This document shows, one piece after another, positions 23,761 to 36,053 of a stretch of 64,000 bases of DNA; position 1 is the stretch's first letter, and each line of letters starts with the position of its first letter. Source of the stretch: Eulemur rufifrons (Eukaryota > Chordata > Mammalia > Primates > Lemuridae); assembly GCF_041146395.1 (NCBI RefSeq), contig NC_090989.1, forward strand, positions 252,764,843-252,828,842, written 5' to 3'. A program made the position numbers and the translations under genes. Under the pieces are notes generated by a model. It was not told the DNA's origin, did not search any database, and was given only the letters and a program-made list of their open reading frames with translations.

Positions 23761-25054
23761 TGACCCCCCTGGCCTGGCTCAGGTCCCTGTCAGAAAAGGA
23801 TAAAATGCCTTTGCTCAGGATCGTCGCGGGGGTTGGATGGGATTTCGGATGTGCAGCCGCCTCGCCGTCCTCCCCGCCAGTTATTGTTACTTGTTACTTG
23901 CCCCTCGCTTGGTTCAGAAGTGCCGACCTTGGCGGTGAGCACTGATGGTCTCCACAGCTGCCCGGTGGGTGCACTGTGGTCAGAGGTAGGGCTGGGCTCT
24001 GGCGGGAGACGCTGTAAGTGAGTAAACCCTGCCCTCTGGGGGCTGGCAGGCTGGAGGAGTTTTGTTCTTGCTTTAGAGAAATTAAACCAAGGGTAGATAG
24101 GAAAATGTTCATTGCTTATTGACTGATCCCAGTTGCTGGGCTTTCGGAGTCGACGCTGACTTCTGCCCTCCAGGAGCTCTCTGGCTAGGAGGTGGGAAGT
24201 AACTCGAATTCAAGGCAGAAGTGTCCAGAGAAGATGGAGGGCTGTGTATGGGTACACAGAGAGAGATCAAGAGAGCGCGAGCGCGCTATGACATCCACCT
24301 ACGATGAGAGGAAGATTGAGTAATTCTCCCTGTCTGTACTAGACATTACAAGATAGTTGAGATTTGTATGCGCAAAAGTGGTGGAGTGCATTGTATTTAG
24401 AGAAGGACACCTAAACAAAGCAAAGTCATTCCCAACGAGGTTTTAAGTCAGTCCCTACAAAGTCTTAAGGTAGTTTACACCGTCAAAATAAAGATTAAAA
24501 AAGAAAGACATTTAAAGAAGGGAGAGAATTGTGTCGGGAACTGGGATAAGATAGTTAACTGTAATTGGGTTCTAAATTTAGCTGTCAATTAGCCCATAAA
24601 CCAAAGAAAAAAGAGAGAAAATGCTGTGTTTTCTTGGCTAATCAGATTACTTTTCTAGGCCCCATTTTTCTCACCGTTAAAATAAAAGAAATTGAACTAA
24701 AAAGCACTTATAAAGTTATGGCCCATAGAATACTAGTTGTTCATTTTCCTCCCACAACTAGTCAGTCCTGAGGGAGATGGAGTGGAGTGGTTAAGAACAC
24801 TTGAGCAAGTTACTTAGCATTAATGTTTTTGTGCTCTATTATCCACACTTAATATATGTGGTACCTTATAGATTTTTATTGTGAGAATCAAGGTTATACA
24901 TGTACAGAATTTAGCATAGTAAGCACTGAAGTGTTAGCTATTCAATGTTTGGGAAACACTGCGCATCATACCCTATCTTATAAATTCACAAAACACGTTG
25001 GATTCACAATAAAGGGTCAAAGGATTCCTATGGCTAAAACAAAACTTGTTTTCT

Positions 25055-25250
25055 AGGGGAATAGGGAATGACTGCTAATGGGTATTAAGTTTCATTATGG
25101 GGTAATGAAAATGTTCTAAAATTGGATAGTGGTGATGGTTGTACAACTCTGTGAACATACTAAAAGCAACTGGATTGTACACTTTAAAAGGGTGAATTTC
25201 ATGATATGTGAATTATATCTCATCAAAATTGTTATAGAAAGAAAGATACT
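25055..25250 (+). repeat. Old L1 3' end
   Basis: GGGAATGACTGCTAATGGG, AATGTTCTAAAATTGGATAG, TGATGGTTGTACAACTCTG and a GAATTATATCTCATCAAAAT end are the standard 3'UTR phrases of an old L1M-type element. Confidence 0.85.
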
Positions 25251-26289
25251 TGTTTGCTCATAAAAGTCTTTTTTTTCCTTCATAACATCCAAACAACACT
25301 TTAGAAAATGCTAAACTAGTTGATTTCTAATGGCCCTTCCAGCTCTAAAAGTCCATGACAACATACAGTTGGCATTGTTTGATAAAAGGAAAAATTCCAA
25401 TTTTGATCTGAAAGTGAGACTTGTTTCTTGTACTAAATTCCGGAAAGCATGTATTGCCTGGTTCCTTACATAAAGGACATTGAGTAATATAATGGACAAA
25501 GGCTTCCACTGTGGATTTGTAGAAAGTACAGAAAATATTCTTCAATCCTAAACAGAAATTGAAAACACAATATAAAATTGTATTTTAATGAAGGCCTGGC
25601 TTGTATTCCTGCTCAGACAGTCTTCTTTCCCCTTTCTTTACCCCCATCCAAGGTTGGGTACATCTGTCTCCTCTGTTATAAGCCTTTGCACGTCAGTGAG
25701 TCTGCCTACTATACAGCTTTGTAAGTCTTATCTGCCCTGACTATTCCTATTCCTGGGGGACGGAGGTGAAGGAGTGATATGGCTTGCTCAATGATTATTT
25801 CTTTGGATAGTGGGAAGGGACTCTTTCTTGCAGTCTCAGGATGTGTGTTTCATGGGACCTGATAATAGCTGTTTCTATTTAAGATGTTTTGTAATAGTAC
25901 AAAATAGGGAACGATGTGATATTAAGGGCCAGATTTCAACAAGTTGACATTTAAGGAATTGTGTAATAGTAAGCCTAGAATCCTGACAAAGAATGTAATG
26001 AATTTTAAGTTAGAAAAATCAAACGCCTATCTGGAGGAAAGTAATAAGAAGCAGATTCTCTTCCCAAAGAAGTATCTTGGCCCATACTGTAGAAATAGCT
26101 AGGATTGGTGATAGATCAGATAGAACAGTTTATGCTGGTATGCCACTAAAGTTTCAATCTTGCATCCATAGATTTAAGCAATCTTTCATTAGTCATACTT
26201 TTCACTGTATGCCACTTATAGAAGAAAGTGGGAATATGTCAGGGAGGTGGTTTTTATATACTATTAGTACAGTTTTTAAAAGAACAAAA

Positions 26290-26990
26290 CAGATACCATG
26301 AGATTTGTTTATCCAAAAAATACTGAGTGCTTACTATATGTCAGGCACTGTTCTAGGTGCAGAGCTGCTTACATTCTAGGGGTGGGGAGGTAGATAATAA
26401 ATAGTTAAATGATTTCTGTCTATGGCAAGTATGCTATGAAAGAACTAAACCATATGATAATGGAATTGTGTGAGTAGAGGAGGAATGGTTCTTTACATAG
26501 GGTTAACAAGAGTGGCCTCTTTGAGAAGGTGAAGTTTAGAGCAGAGATCTGAAACCTGATAAAGTGCTATCCTTATGAGAGATAGGGTGGGGTCCAGGAA
26601 GTGCAGAGGCCTTAAAGCATAAGGAACTGAAGGCCTATGTGGTTAGAACATAGTGAATGAGAGAGTAGGCTAGGGCTAGATGGTCCTGAGCCTTGCAAGA
26701 AACCACGTAAGTATTGTAGATTTTATCCTGTGTCCAGGTAGAAACCAATAGAATTTTAAGTAAGAGTGGTATGATTTGATTTATATTTTAGATCACTTGC
26801 TGTTGAATGGAAAAAAAATTATAGTGGGGTAAGAGTAAAAGCAGGTTGGCTAGAAGGCCATTGCTGTAGTCCAAGCAGGAGATAATGGTGACTCAAAAGT
26901 TAGAGTGGTGGTGGAGACAGAAGAGTAGATACTCAAAATATATTGCTGATGGATTGGATCTGGGAAGTGAAGGAAGAAGGAATTAAGGAT
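26290..26990 (+). repeat. L2-like ancient repeat
   Basis: Starts near CTTACTATATGTCAGGCACT and continues through ACAAGAGTGGCCTCTTTGAG, AGAGGCCTTAAAGCATAAGG and TTGCTGATGGATTGGATCTG. A further piece of the same type (GTGCTAGGCACTGTGATAGG) is at 27215-27325. Confidence 0.7.
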
Positions 26991-28803
26991 TATTCATAGT
27001 TTTTTTAATCTTGAGCAATTTAATAAAAGTCAATGGCATTTACTAGTAAGTAGGAAATATAGGGGAGGAGCAGGTTGGAGGAGGGTTGGCAGATGAAGCA
27101 GGGAGAGAACCAAATGTTCCATTTTTGTATATGTTTAAGATGAATATTAGTAATAATTGCCCCAGATGCATTGCTTATGAAGCTAAATTTCATACCTGTG
27201 AGTAATCCATTTGGCATATATTAAGCTGTTAATAGTGCTAGGCACTGTGATAGGCAGAGGTATAAAGTGGTAAGCAAAAATAGACATGGTCTTTGCTTTC
27301 ATGGGCTTACAGTTTAGTGGAAAATTCAGACATGAAATATCACCAAAAAATATATAATATCTACATTGCTACTATTACATGTTTATATTAGTACATATCT
27401 TTTTCTATCCTAAATCTGAAGAATATATTTGAGAAAAAGTCATGTGATTTCATGAAGTGTATAACACATAATATGATGGATGCTGTAAAGCACCATCAAT
27501 AACATGAACAAGACTACAAGAAAAATGTAGTGTTAAGGGATGCATTTTGACCATGGGATACACCACTGGGAGCCATACTTTTAGATTCTTTGTTTAGAGA
27601 TGAGAGCCCTGCAGCACAGAGTAGGGTGGGCAATTGTCCAAGACTGTTACCATCTGGGAGAGAACTTCAGAAGAGTCATTTGCTTCATTTGTTTCAAAAT
27701 GATGCCTGTCTGGGTTAAGGCTCTTTTGACCTCAAGGAACAGAAATAACATATTTCAGCATTAGGGGGGCAGTTATGCAACATCTAACAGGAAATCACAT
27801 GGAAATCCAAGGGTAGGGAATTCAGCACACTCTACCTCAAGGACTGGAAAGTTGCTAGGAACCAAGATTGCTTTTAGAAGACAGTCTCTCTCTAATCTCT
27901 CATGACTTCTCTCTGTGCGTCTCTTGCATTTTTCTCTTCCTCCTTTTGCTCATGGTTTCCACACTTCCATAAAACTTCAGGTTCCCCAGCCCCAACTTTT
28001 CTTGACCTTATTATAGCTGCAGAGCCCATCACCACCAGGCTGCTTGCTTATGTTTCACCTGAGTATATGATTTGGTCCAATTTATCTTTTGACCTAAGCC
28101 AAAAAAAATCATATGTCTGCTAAATTATGGGGGTGAGCTACCATATGAAATGTGGTCCTTAAGTACTACAGTGAGAGAAATAAAACTTTTTATACTTTTT
28201 TCCTGTTAAAAAGGCATTATTATTTATTAATCAATGAATAAAATATTTTGAAATGAGCACTGTGTTAAGTGTCCAAAGAAGCTTACAGTCAATCTGGACA
28301 TACCAAAAGAACCCACATGAAATGATTAGAGAAGAATTAAATATTTAAGTTGCCAGTTCTGACTAGAATAGTAGGATCTTAAATAACTAGAAAATCAATG
28401 TGGCCTCGAGTTGTTGGAGAAGAAAGCCTTACTAAGAGTTGAGATGGGATTTAAGCATTGAAATATGTTTGGGATTTAAATCATCAGGAAGGGGGCACCA
28501 AGCATTTCAGGCAGAGGGCTGTGTTCCAGGCAAATGTCAGTTTTCCTTGCTAAAAGTAATGGAAGTTTAGGGAAGGGAAAGCTAGAGCAAGACTTAGAAA
28601 ATTCAGAATTGGAATAGCAGGAAGCTACCATAAGCCCGTTAATTAGAAGATTGACATCATAAAAGGTCTGTTAAAAACAAAAGTAATCTGAAAGTCATAT
28701 TGGTACTAGAATGGATGAATATAATTGGCTGCTACAGCAGTATGATATAAGGCAAGCAATGGGGAAGGATACCTGTAACTTGCAAATGATTTCAGAAAAA
28801 CCC

Positions 28804-28858
28804 TATATATATATATATATATATATGTATATCTGTACATACAGACAGACAGAGCAGT
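28804..28858 (+). repeat. (TA)n and CAGA microsatellite
   Basis: About twelve TA units followed by TGTA-rich sequence and three CAGA units. Confidence 0.9.
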
Positions 28859-29222
28859 ATGACAAGATGTCAGCAATGTTAAATGGAAGTGGCAGGGATA
28901 TGGGTAATCATTTTACTGTTTGGCTCTTCTTTGGCCGACTGTGTATTTTATGTAGATATATACACATGTATATTTTTAAAGGGATAAATGTGACAATTGC
29001 ATGAATGTATTTATACATTAAAGTTGTAGTTGTCATTTAAATGTTTTTAAAGTGATTGTCATTTTCCAAGTTGTTTTGAAAATAAAAATTTGATTAAAAA
29101 TAAGATTTCACATAAATAATAAGACCAGATTTTTAAATTAATGTATCTTGTTTATTTAGAATGACCTTTTTCCAGTGTCAGCTCAAATTTAGTTTTTTCT
29201 CCTCAATAGTGTGGGATATATA

Positions 29223-29275
29223 TGTACACGCGCGCGCGCGCACACACACACACACACACATAATACATACATATT
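29223..29275 (+). repeat. (CG)n(CA)n alternating purine-pyrimidine tract
   Basis: An uninterrupted run of about seven CG units followed by about ten CA units (29227-29260), with shorter alternating sequence on both sides. Such tracts readily adopt left-handed Z-DNA under torsional stress. Confidence 0.95.
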
Positions 29276-30868
29276 CTGCTTTAGTTGTTCCTTAGGAAGA
29301 CATTAATTAGAGAGAATCTTTATTATTTTTAGAGAAGAAAACAAGAATAGCTTTTCATTAACCAAATTGAATTATAGCTTTGGGGAGGTTTCTGTGGCAA
29401 AATCTCTTTCAACTTCAAAAATCCTATAATTCTATGAATATTTCTTATTTTTAGATTAGGGTGTGTATTTGTTTTTTTAAATGCTAGTTGGCTTTAGAAG
29501 CTGCATTTTTCTGCATGTGGCTGAAGCATGTGCTTCCTGCTTACTTGCCTATCTTTAGTACACATGTGGCCAAAACCAGCAGTGAAACCTTGATGTTTCT
29601 AATTATTGGATAATTCTGCTTGCATATTAGCAAGCTACACTAATACCTTATTAAACCCAAATATGTGGCCTTTATTAATCAATCTTTGGTTTTTATTAAT
29701 TTTATAATCACAAGATTCTTGGAATAAGAATACAAGATATGACACTCATCCTAATATTTTAATGAGGATAATTTTTTATTTTCATGTCAATATCAAGTTT
29801 TATTTTGAACTGTTTTACCTTTATCTGTTCAATTCCATTTTATGAGAATAAGCAGTTTTAAATTATTATTCTTTTTTTTCTCAGACTTGAGGCAGTTTAT
29901 ATAAATTATTATTCTTAAAGAACATATTAGGATCAAATTATAAAACCAAAATATTTCTAGAATTCCTTGTCTTCTCTTATAGAAAACATTACGCCTCAGG
30001 GAGTTTTTTTGTAGTGTAATAGTTGAATGACCCAATTAATCCATTGTAGTCGCTCTAAAAAAGATAAAGGCCTGTCATTGCCACATTAATTAATTGCATT
30101 TGAATTCTTCCCCTGTTCTTAACAAGGCATTTGAATTGATGTCTATTTGTAGACATTTATTTCTTGAAAAATATACAGTGTTCTAATAAATTGTATTGTT
30201 TCAAAGGAAGAAAAATGTATATTAATACAGTAATGCCTAAGGTTAAAAATAGGGTGTGTAAAATACGATGGAGCAGAGCTCCCCTAGCCTGTTCGTGGCC
30301 GGTGGCAGTTCTCTCAAGGGAGGACATCTGCTATTAGAGAGGAATGCTTGGTTGGGAGGGAGAAAGGGGTTATTACCAGAAGACTCCAGGCTGCCCTCTT
30401 TCATTCCATTTTGTCAGAAATATCAAAAAGGCTTTTGGAAAGACTAGAAGGAAAATATGCCAAAATGTCAACAGAGATTGTGGCAAGACAGTGGGAGTAT
30501 AAAGAATTTTTCTTTTTCTTCTTATTTTCTAAATTTTTGTGGGTTTTTTTAATGAAAAAAGAATTATTGTAAAATTTTAACTATGGGGGTCACTCCCCTA
30601 TAAATTTGGCCTCCACGATTAAATAGATAAAAGTAGGCTTTTATATTTATATTTTTAATAAAACCTTCTGTTGTTGGTGGTGGTTTAATTACAGCACATT
30701 TTGTATTACTGTTCTAAATAGACCTTTGCTCCAAGAAACTATTTTTCAAAAATCCCTAGGCCAAAATCAGACTCCTGATAGTTTACTTTTTGTTTATTGG
30801 GACCATATGTTATCCTCAGTTATCTTTGGTCATGATCAGCTGGATTTTATGCTCTCATTTGACCTTTG

Positions 30869-31176
30869 AAGTGGTCCCCAACTTTTTTGGTGCCAAGGGC
30901 CGGTTTCGCGGAAGACAATTTTTCCACGGACAGGGGGTGGGGGGAGGTGGAGCTCAGGTGGCTATGTGAGGATGGGGAGCTGCTGTATAGATCGGCTTCA
31001 TTGGGTCACCTGCTGCTCACCTCCTGCTGTGTACATACACCCCCCCCCCCCCACCTTCCTAAGTTTCATGGAAGATAATTTTCTATGTACTGGGGTGGGG
31101 GGAGGGCAGATGGAGCTCCGCGGCCCAGTCCCTAACAGGCCACGGACCGGTACCATGGGGTTGGGGACCGCAGTGT
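30869..31176 (+). mobile_element. GC-rich non-autonomous hAT element
   Basis: Ends read AGTGGTCCCCAAC and GTTGGGGACC, inverted repeats of the hAT type, with CGGTTTCGCGGAAGACAATT and CAGGCCACGGACCGGTACCA inside. A poly-C run (31040-31053) lies in the middle. It is responsible for the two open frames here. It lies about 520 bp before RECK exon 2. Confidence 0.75.
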
Positions 31177-31694
31177 TAGAGGATAGTAGAAAGCACCAAC
31201 TTCTAGAGCACTTTGAAAGAGAGCTTCAGTATCACACAAGACAGCATTTTTTTCCTGCCTGTCCTCCCATTCTGATGAGGCTGGGGCTATAGCAAAGTCT
31301 TAGGAAATAGGAGAGCTTGGTGTGGCATTGCACTGTTGTGAGAAAGCTGCATGAGTGCTTGGGCCCTCCCTTGTGTTAGTGCTTCATAGAAAGTAACTAC
31401 AGCTTTACAATCGAGGTACTATTTTTTCTTCTGAAACTTAGTGAAATTTTTATATTTTATTATTACATGACAGTCTCCCCTATTAGTCTGTAAGCTTCAT
31501 GAGGACAGAGACCATGTCCTCAAACCTAACACTGTCCTTGACTTGCATTAGGTGCTCAGGAAAGATTTGTTGGGTTAAAATGAATAATGATAATAATGTA
31601 TTGAATAAGCGGTTTATGTAACCATCTGAATTAGCTTAGTCACCTTGTTTATTTAACAGTGGGACAATATCAGATGTTTATTTTTTCTCCCTAG

Positions 31695-31753
31695 GTGCAT
31701 TGTGTTGTAGTCATTCAAAGGATAACCAAATGTGCCGTGATGTATGTGAACAG
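31695..31753 (+). CDS. RECK: RECK exon 2 (start of cysteine knot 1)
   Basis: A 59-base exon between acceptor CTAG (31691-31694) and donor GTAAGT (31754). It completes Gly34 and encodes residues 35-53, GALCCSHSKDNQMCRDVCEQ when the split codon is included, ending in phase 0. This opens the first of five RECK cysteine-knot repeats: the CC pair is Cys37-Cys38, followed by Cys48 and Cys52. In the family this first repeat contacts GPR124. The human protein has Asn at residue 39 (Asn-His-Ser sequon) where this sequence has Ser (codon AGT), so the first potential N-glycosylation site is missing here. Confidence 0.95.
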
Positions 31754-31989
31754 GTAAGTTTGTTTAATAATCTTAGAGGCTACTAGTTATGTAACTGTTT
31801 ATTAAGTATTATTATTTTGGAGAAATCTGTTCAACAGCACCTTAACCAAGTGATCATATTTCACATCATAAGTAATGGGACAAATTGACATGTCTGCTGA
31901 CATGATACACTGAGCGGGAACACAGTATCTTTTAAAGGATTCCTGCCAAAAGTGCATAACCTGAATTATGAAGAAATAATTGGGCAAAC

Positions 31990-32280
31990 CCAGATTGAGG
32001 GATATTCCTCAAAACAACTGCCTGTACTCTTCAAAAATATCAGTGTTATAAAAACAAAGATAGGCTAAGAAACTGTTCCAGACCAAAGGAAGTTAGAGAG
32101 ATATGGCAACTAAATGCAATGTGTGCTCCTAAATTAGATCCTGGAATGAAAAAAATATTGCTATAAAGGACATATTTGGATAAATTGGTGAAATTGGAAT
32201 ATGGACTAGATATTAACTAATAGTTAGTGGGTGAATCTTGGTGAAGACTATGTGAGTATTCATTGTACTACCCTTAAAAC
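31990..32280 (+). repeat. Old L1ME-type 3' end
   Basis: GAAACTGTTCCAGACCAAAG, GGCAACTAAATGCAATGTG, CTATAAAGGACATATTTGG and GGTGAATCTTGGTGAAG follow the 3'UTR order of an old L1 subfamily, sense orientation. Confidence 0.75.
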
Positions 32281-32289
32281 TTTCTTGAG

Positions 32290-32576
<287 letters not shown>

Positions 32577-33300
32577 AACCTTTCATGAGCCTTTTTATTC
32601 CCAGTTCCACTGAAGCAATACCTGTTCTTAAAGTCCTACCTTTGTTTCATCATCTTGGTCATATGTTTATAGCCTGAGCACTTGAGCAACAATGGTCTCA
32701 GTCATCTTTTAGAGGAGTTTTCAAGTAATAACTTGGGTTTTATCATGTCCTAAAACTAAGAGAGCTACCTAACTTCTCTCACACAATACTATGGACTAGA
32801 AAGATTTTCTAAGATACTCTTTGATTATAAGATATGACAGTCATTCAGCTCATCTAAATAGCTACTAGAGGATTTGGAGACATGTCAAATCACCATTGCA
32901 AATTGTGTTTTCTCAAAATCTGCCAGAACAATAGCTTTTAACAGCAAAAATGGCCCCTTGATGGTGTAACCGTAAGGAAGCTTTTAAAGTAGCTCTGCTG
33001 CTTTTGGAAGCACTGTTTTCCTGACTTTTCACCTTTTTTCCTCTTTCTTTTTCCACTGATGTTCTTTAGGTTGAGTGATTTTTAAGAGGTGTCTTGTAAT
33101 CAGCACCTGTAGCAGGCAAGTTCAGTTTTTTAAAATCTGGAATGTTAGAGATTCTATAATTTAGCAAATTAATTGAATACTGTAGTCACTCTAATAAAGA
33201 ACATTCTTCCCCAGCCAAGTTCTTAACAAATTGAGAAATAAGGCAGATAGCTCCCAAAACATTACTTGTATTACTGGTTACACAGATGCTGATTGTGGTT

Positions 33301-33360
33301 TTTATCTCCAGACAGAATAAGTGACAGAATTTTATCTCCAGACAGAATAAGTGACAGAAT
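33301..33360 (+). repeat. Perfect 30-bp tandem duplication
   Basis: 33301-33330 and 33331-33360 are identical over all 30 bases (each includes TCTCCAGACAGAATAAG). No longer array. Confidence 0.95.
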
Positions 33361-33954
33361 TAGACTTACTCCTAGAGGAGGGGAACTAAGGGCTGGGTTG
33401 CATATGTTCACTGTCCTACTAAACTCAACAGTCAGCTAATTCAGTCATACCACTCATAGGAGAAGTGAGTGAGGGATGTGGAGAGAGGCCAGGGCTTTTA
33501 AAACTAGTAGAGCTCACTCCAAATGGAAGGAAATACCTTGAGTAAGGAATTATTATTTCTTTAAGCAGTAGGGAGTGAAAACATGATGGTATACTGATGA
33601 CATTTAGGTTTTAAGTTGGGATGAATAGTAAGATTCTTGATGACTGTGGGAGGATGGGGAAAAGATTTGGTTTGAGGGGAAGTTGAGTTGTTGAATTGTC
33701 AGTGAAAACCACTGTGGTGAAGACAGTTGGAGATCTGGAATTAAAACTTTTGAAAGTAGACTTTAGATAAGAAGTCAGGGCTGGTGGTTTATAATAGTCA
33801 ACAAAATAAGTTTACAGTGAGGCTGTCAAGAGTGTCACATGCCAAAGAAAAGTCAGGGGGTTTGAGGTCTAAGAAAAGGCCCTTAGTTTACAAAAAGAAG
33901 CCTGTTAGCAGAGATAATACTGGAGCAGGGACTTTTGTTTGCTTTGTTTATGCT

Positions 33955-34015
33955 GAATCCCCTGGTGCCTAGAACAGCGCCTAACATTCAGAACTCTCAA
34001 TAAATATTTCTAGAT
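33955..34015 (+). repeat. L2/MIR-type 3' end
   Basis: TGGTGCCTAGAACAGCGCC and CAATAAATATTTCTAGATTG are the 3' end of an ancient LINE/SINE. L2-like sequence may extend upstream to about 33480. Confidence 0.6.
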
Positions 34016-34819
34016 TGACTGGAGTGGTGGAACTAAAAGCCATACTGAAGGAATTTAACTTTTAAAATGTATATATTGAAATTATGTAATTTTTCAGACT
34101 AACAAAAATATATTCAGTTTTTATATATATCTTCCCAACTGTTATTATATTATGAATTCTTTGAATATAGGGATTGTGTCTTATTTATCTATGCTGTACT
34201 CATGCCCTTGCTCATGGAAGCTGATCAGGGAATGCATGTGAGTTGATTGGTGAAGAAATGGATTCAATGAAAAGAACAAGTTGGAGAAGTCAGTAAGTCA
34301 GTATAGGAAATGAAGATTTGTTTCAAGATGAAAGGGCTTTGTTTGAAGACAAATCGAAATAATGAGTTATGACAGGGAGGAGATAAGTATGTGTAAAAAA
34401 AACTTCTCAGAATTTAGAATTGTGAACCCTGTGATTTGATTATCTCTGCCTTAAATGGAGAAGTTCGGTTATTAAATTTTTTGCTCTGAAGTGATGTGTA
34501 TAATAGTGTATATACTAGTATATATTCTGAATAAGCATTCATCTTTCTTTATGATTATCAGTTATTTAGTGAGAAAGTAACTGCTTATATTCAAGTCTGC
34601 CTTATTATCTGAAAGTGTGTACAGTATATGCTGGTTCTTTAAGGTAAATGTATTCCTAATATAAGTATATATTTATCAGTATAATTCATTCTACTTTATA
34701 GAATCATAACTTTAGAGACAGGAGGGACCTGATAGATTATCTAACTTAATTTTGCTTAGTTGCTATTCAGAAAACTAGAACCTGGGAGCTAAATTTTATT
34801 TTATTTTTTTCCCTACATG

Positions 34820-35090
34820 CCAGGCTCCATACTTACTATACCCCTTTATGTGCCTTATTTCATTTAATTCTTATACCAAGCCATTGAGGGAGTTAATGTC
34901 AGACTTATCTGCATTTTATAGGTAAAGAAATTCAGATATAGAAAAGCTAAGTAACTTACCAGGGCCCTCAAACCAGTGACTTGAGGAGCAGGAACTTGGA
35001 CTCATTTTGGCTGATTACAAAGTCCATAAACCACCAGGGTATAACCACCTCTTATAAGGCCAAGTAGATTACCCAAAGTTACTCAGAGTG
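34820..35090 (-). repeat. MIR
   Basis: The + strand shows the MIR complement, including GCCTTATTTCATTTAATTC, TTTTATAGGTAAAGAAATTC and AAGCTAAGTAACTTACC. Diverged. Confidence 0.7.
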
Positions 35091-35379
35091 TATTATTTCC
35101 AACTTTTGGTTCCATGTTCTTTCCATTGTTCTAACCTGTTTCAAATGCTCTTGTAGGTTTTTTGCTTTTTTGTTTGTTTGGTTGGTTGGTTTTGTTTTTG
35201 TGTTTTTGAGGGAAGATGGTGTTGAAGGAGGAGGGGATGAGTGAGAACATAGCCTTCTCTATGTTTCTTCCCATTCCACTACCAATGTCATATGCTTAGT
35301 CCTTTCTTTCTCTCTTTTTTATTCTTTCTTGTCTTTCATTGTTGTGTTTCATTAACCATTTATTTTTTCTTTCACGCTT

Positions 35380-35875
35380 CCTTTTATCTTTTTATAATGG
35401 AAAATTTCAAATATATATAAAGGTAGAGATGAAAGTATAATAAACCCCCATATTTGGCTTCAACATTAACTTATGACCAGTTATGTTTCATTTATACCCA
35501 CCTGTACTCCTCCACCCATTATACCAAGGTAAATTTATATTGAAGCAAACCTCAATTGTCATGCTGTTTAATCCACAGATTTTCATTTTGGATCTATAAA
35601 TGATAAGAACTCCTTTTTTAAAAAAAGCAAACATAACTACAATACCATTATCACTTCCTTGAAAATGTAATACTCAAATATCTAATAATTATTCAAATTT
35701 CTTAATTATTTCGTAAGGGTTTTTTTTTTTCAGTTTCTATCAGGTTCCAAATGAGATATATACATTGCAATTGATTATGTCTTTTAAATATCTTTTAATC
35801 CGCAGGTTTCTCCTTGCAGTTTATTTGATGAATAAATTTACCTATCTATCCTATAAAGTTTCCCATAGTCTAAAC
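35380..35875. repeat. Ancient dispersed repeat, family not fixed
   Basis: Phrases such as TATAATGGAAAATTTCAAAT, AATACCATTATCACTTCC and TTGCAATTGATTATGTCTTT belong to a common old mammalian repeat I recognise but cannot name. The hAT element at 35876 was inserted in or next to it. Confidence 0.5.
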
Positions 35876-36053
35876 CAGGGGTGGGGAACCTTTTCATGTT
35901 GGAAGGCCACATTAATTTAGCTATAATCAAATAAGGCCACATTCAAGAAACTTCAATTAGATATACTTAAAAATGTGCATTATCTTGTAAAAATCTAACT
36001 ACTATATACTTAGTAATTTCAAAAAATGAAAACTATTTGTTAATTTTAAAGTT

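Larger units (their letters stand above)
23485..31694 (+). other. RECK: RECK intron 1
   Basis: Phase-1 intron of 8.2 kb, donor GTGAGT and acceptor TTCTCCCTAG. The first few hundred bases still belong to the CpG island. The stretches 23760-25050, 25250-26290, 27330-28800, 28840-29220 and 29280-30865 hold no gene or repeat I can name with confidence. Recognisable inserts are an L1 3' end, two L2-like pieces, two microsatellites and a GC-rich hAT element 0.5 kb before exon 2, each listed separately. Confidence 0.9.

Noticed and set aside
33301..33360. Possible CRISPR-like or satellite array
   Set aside because: Only two adjacent units with no spacers; a simple tandem duplication in a mammalian intron.
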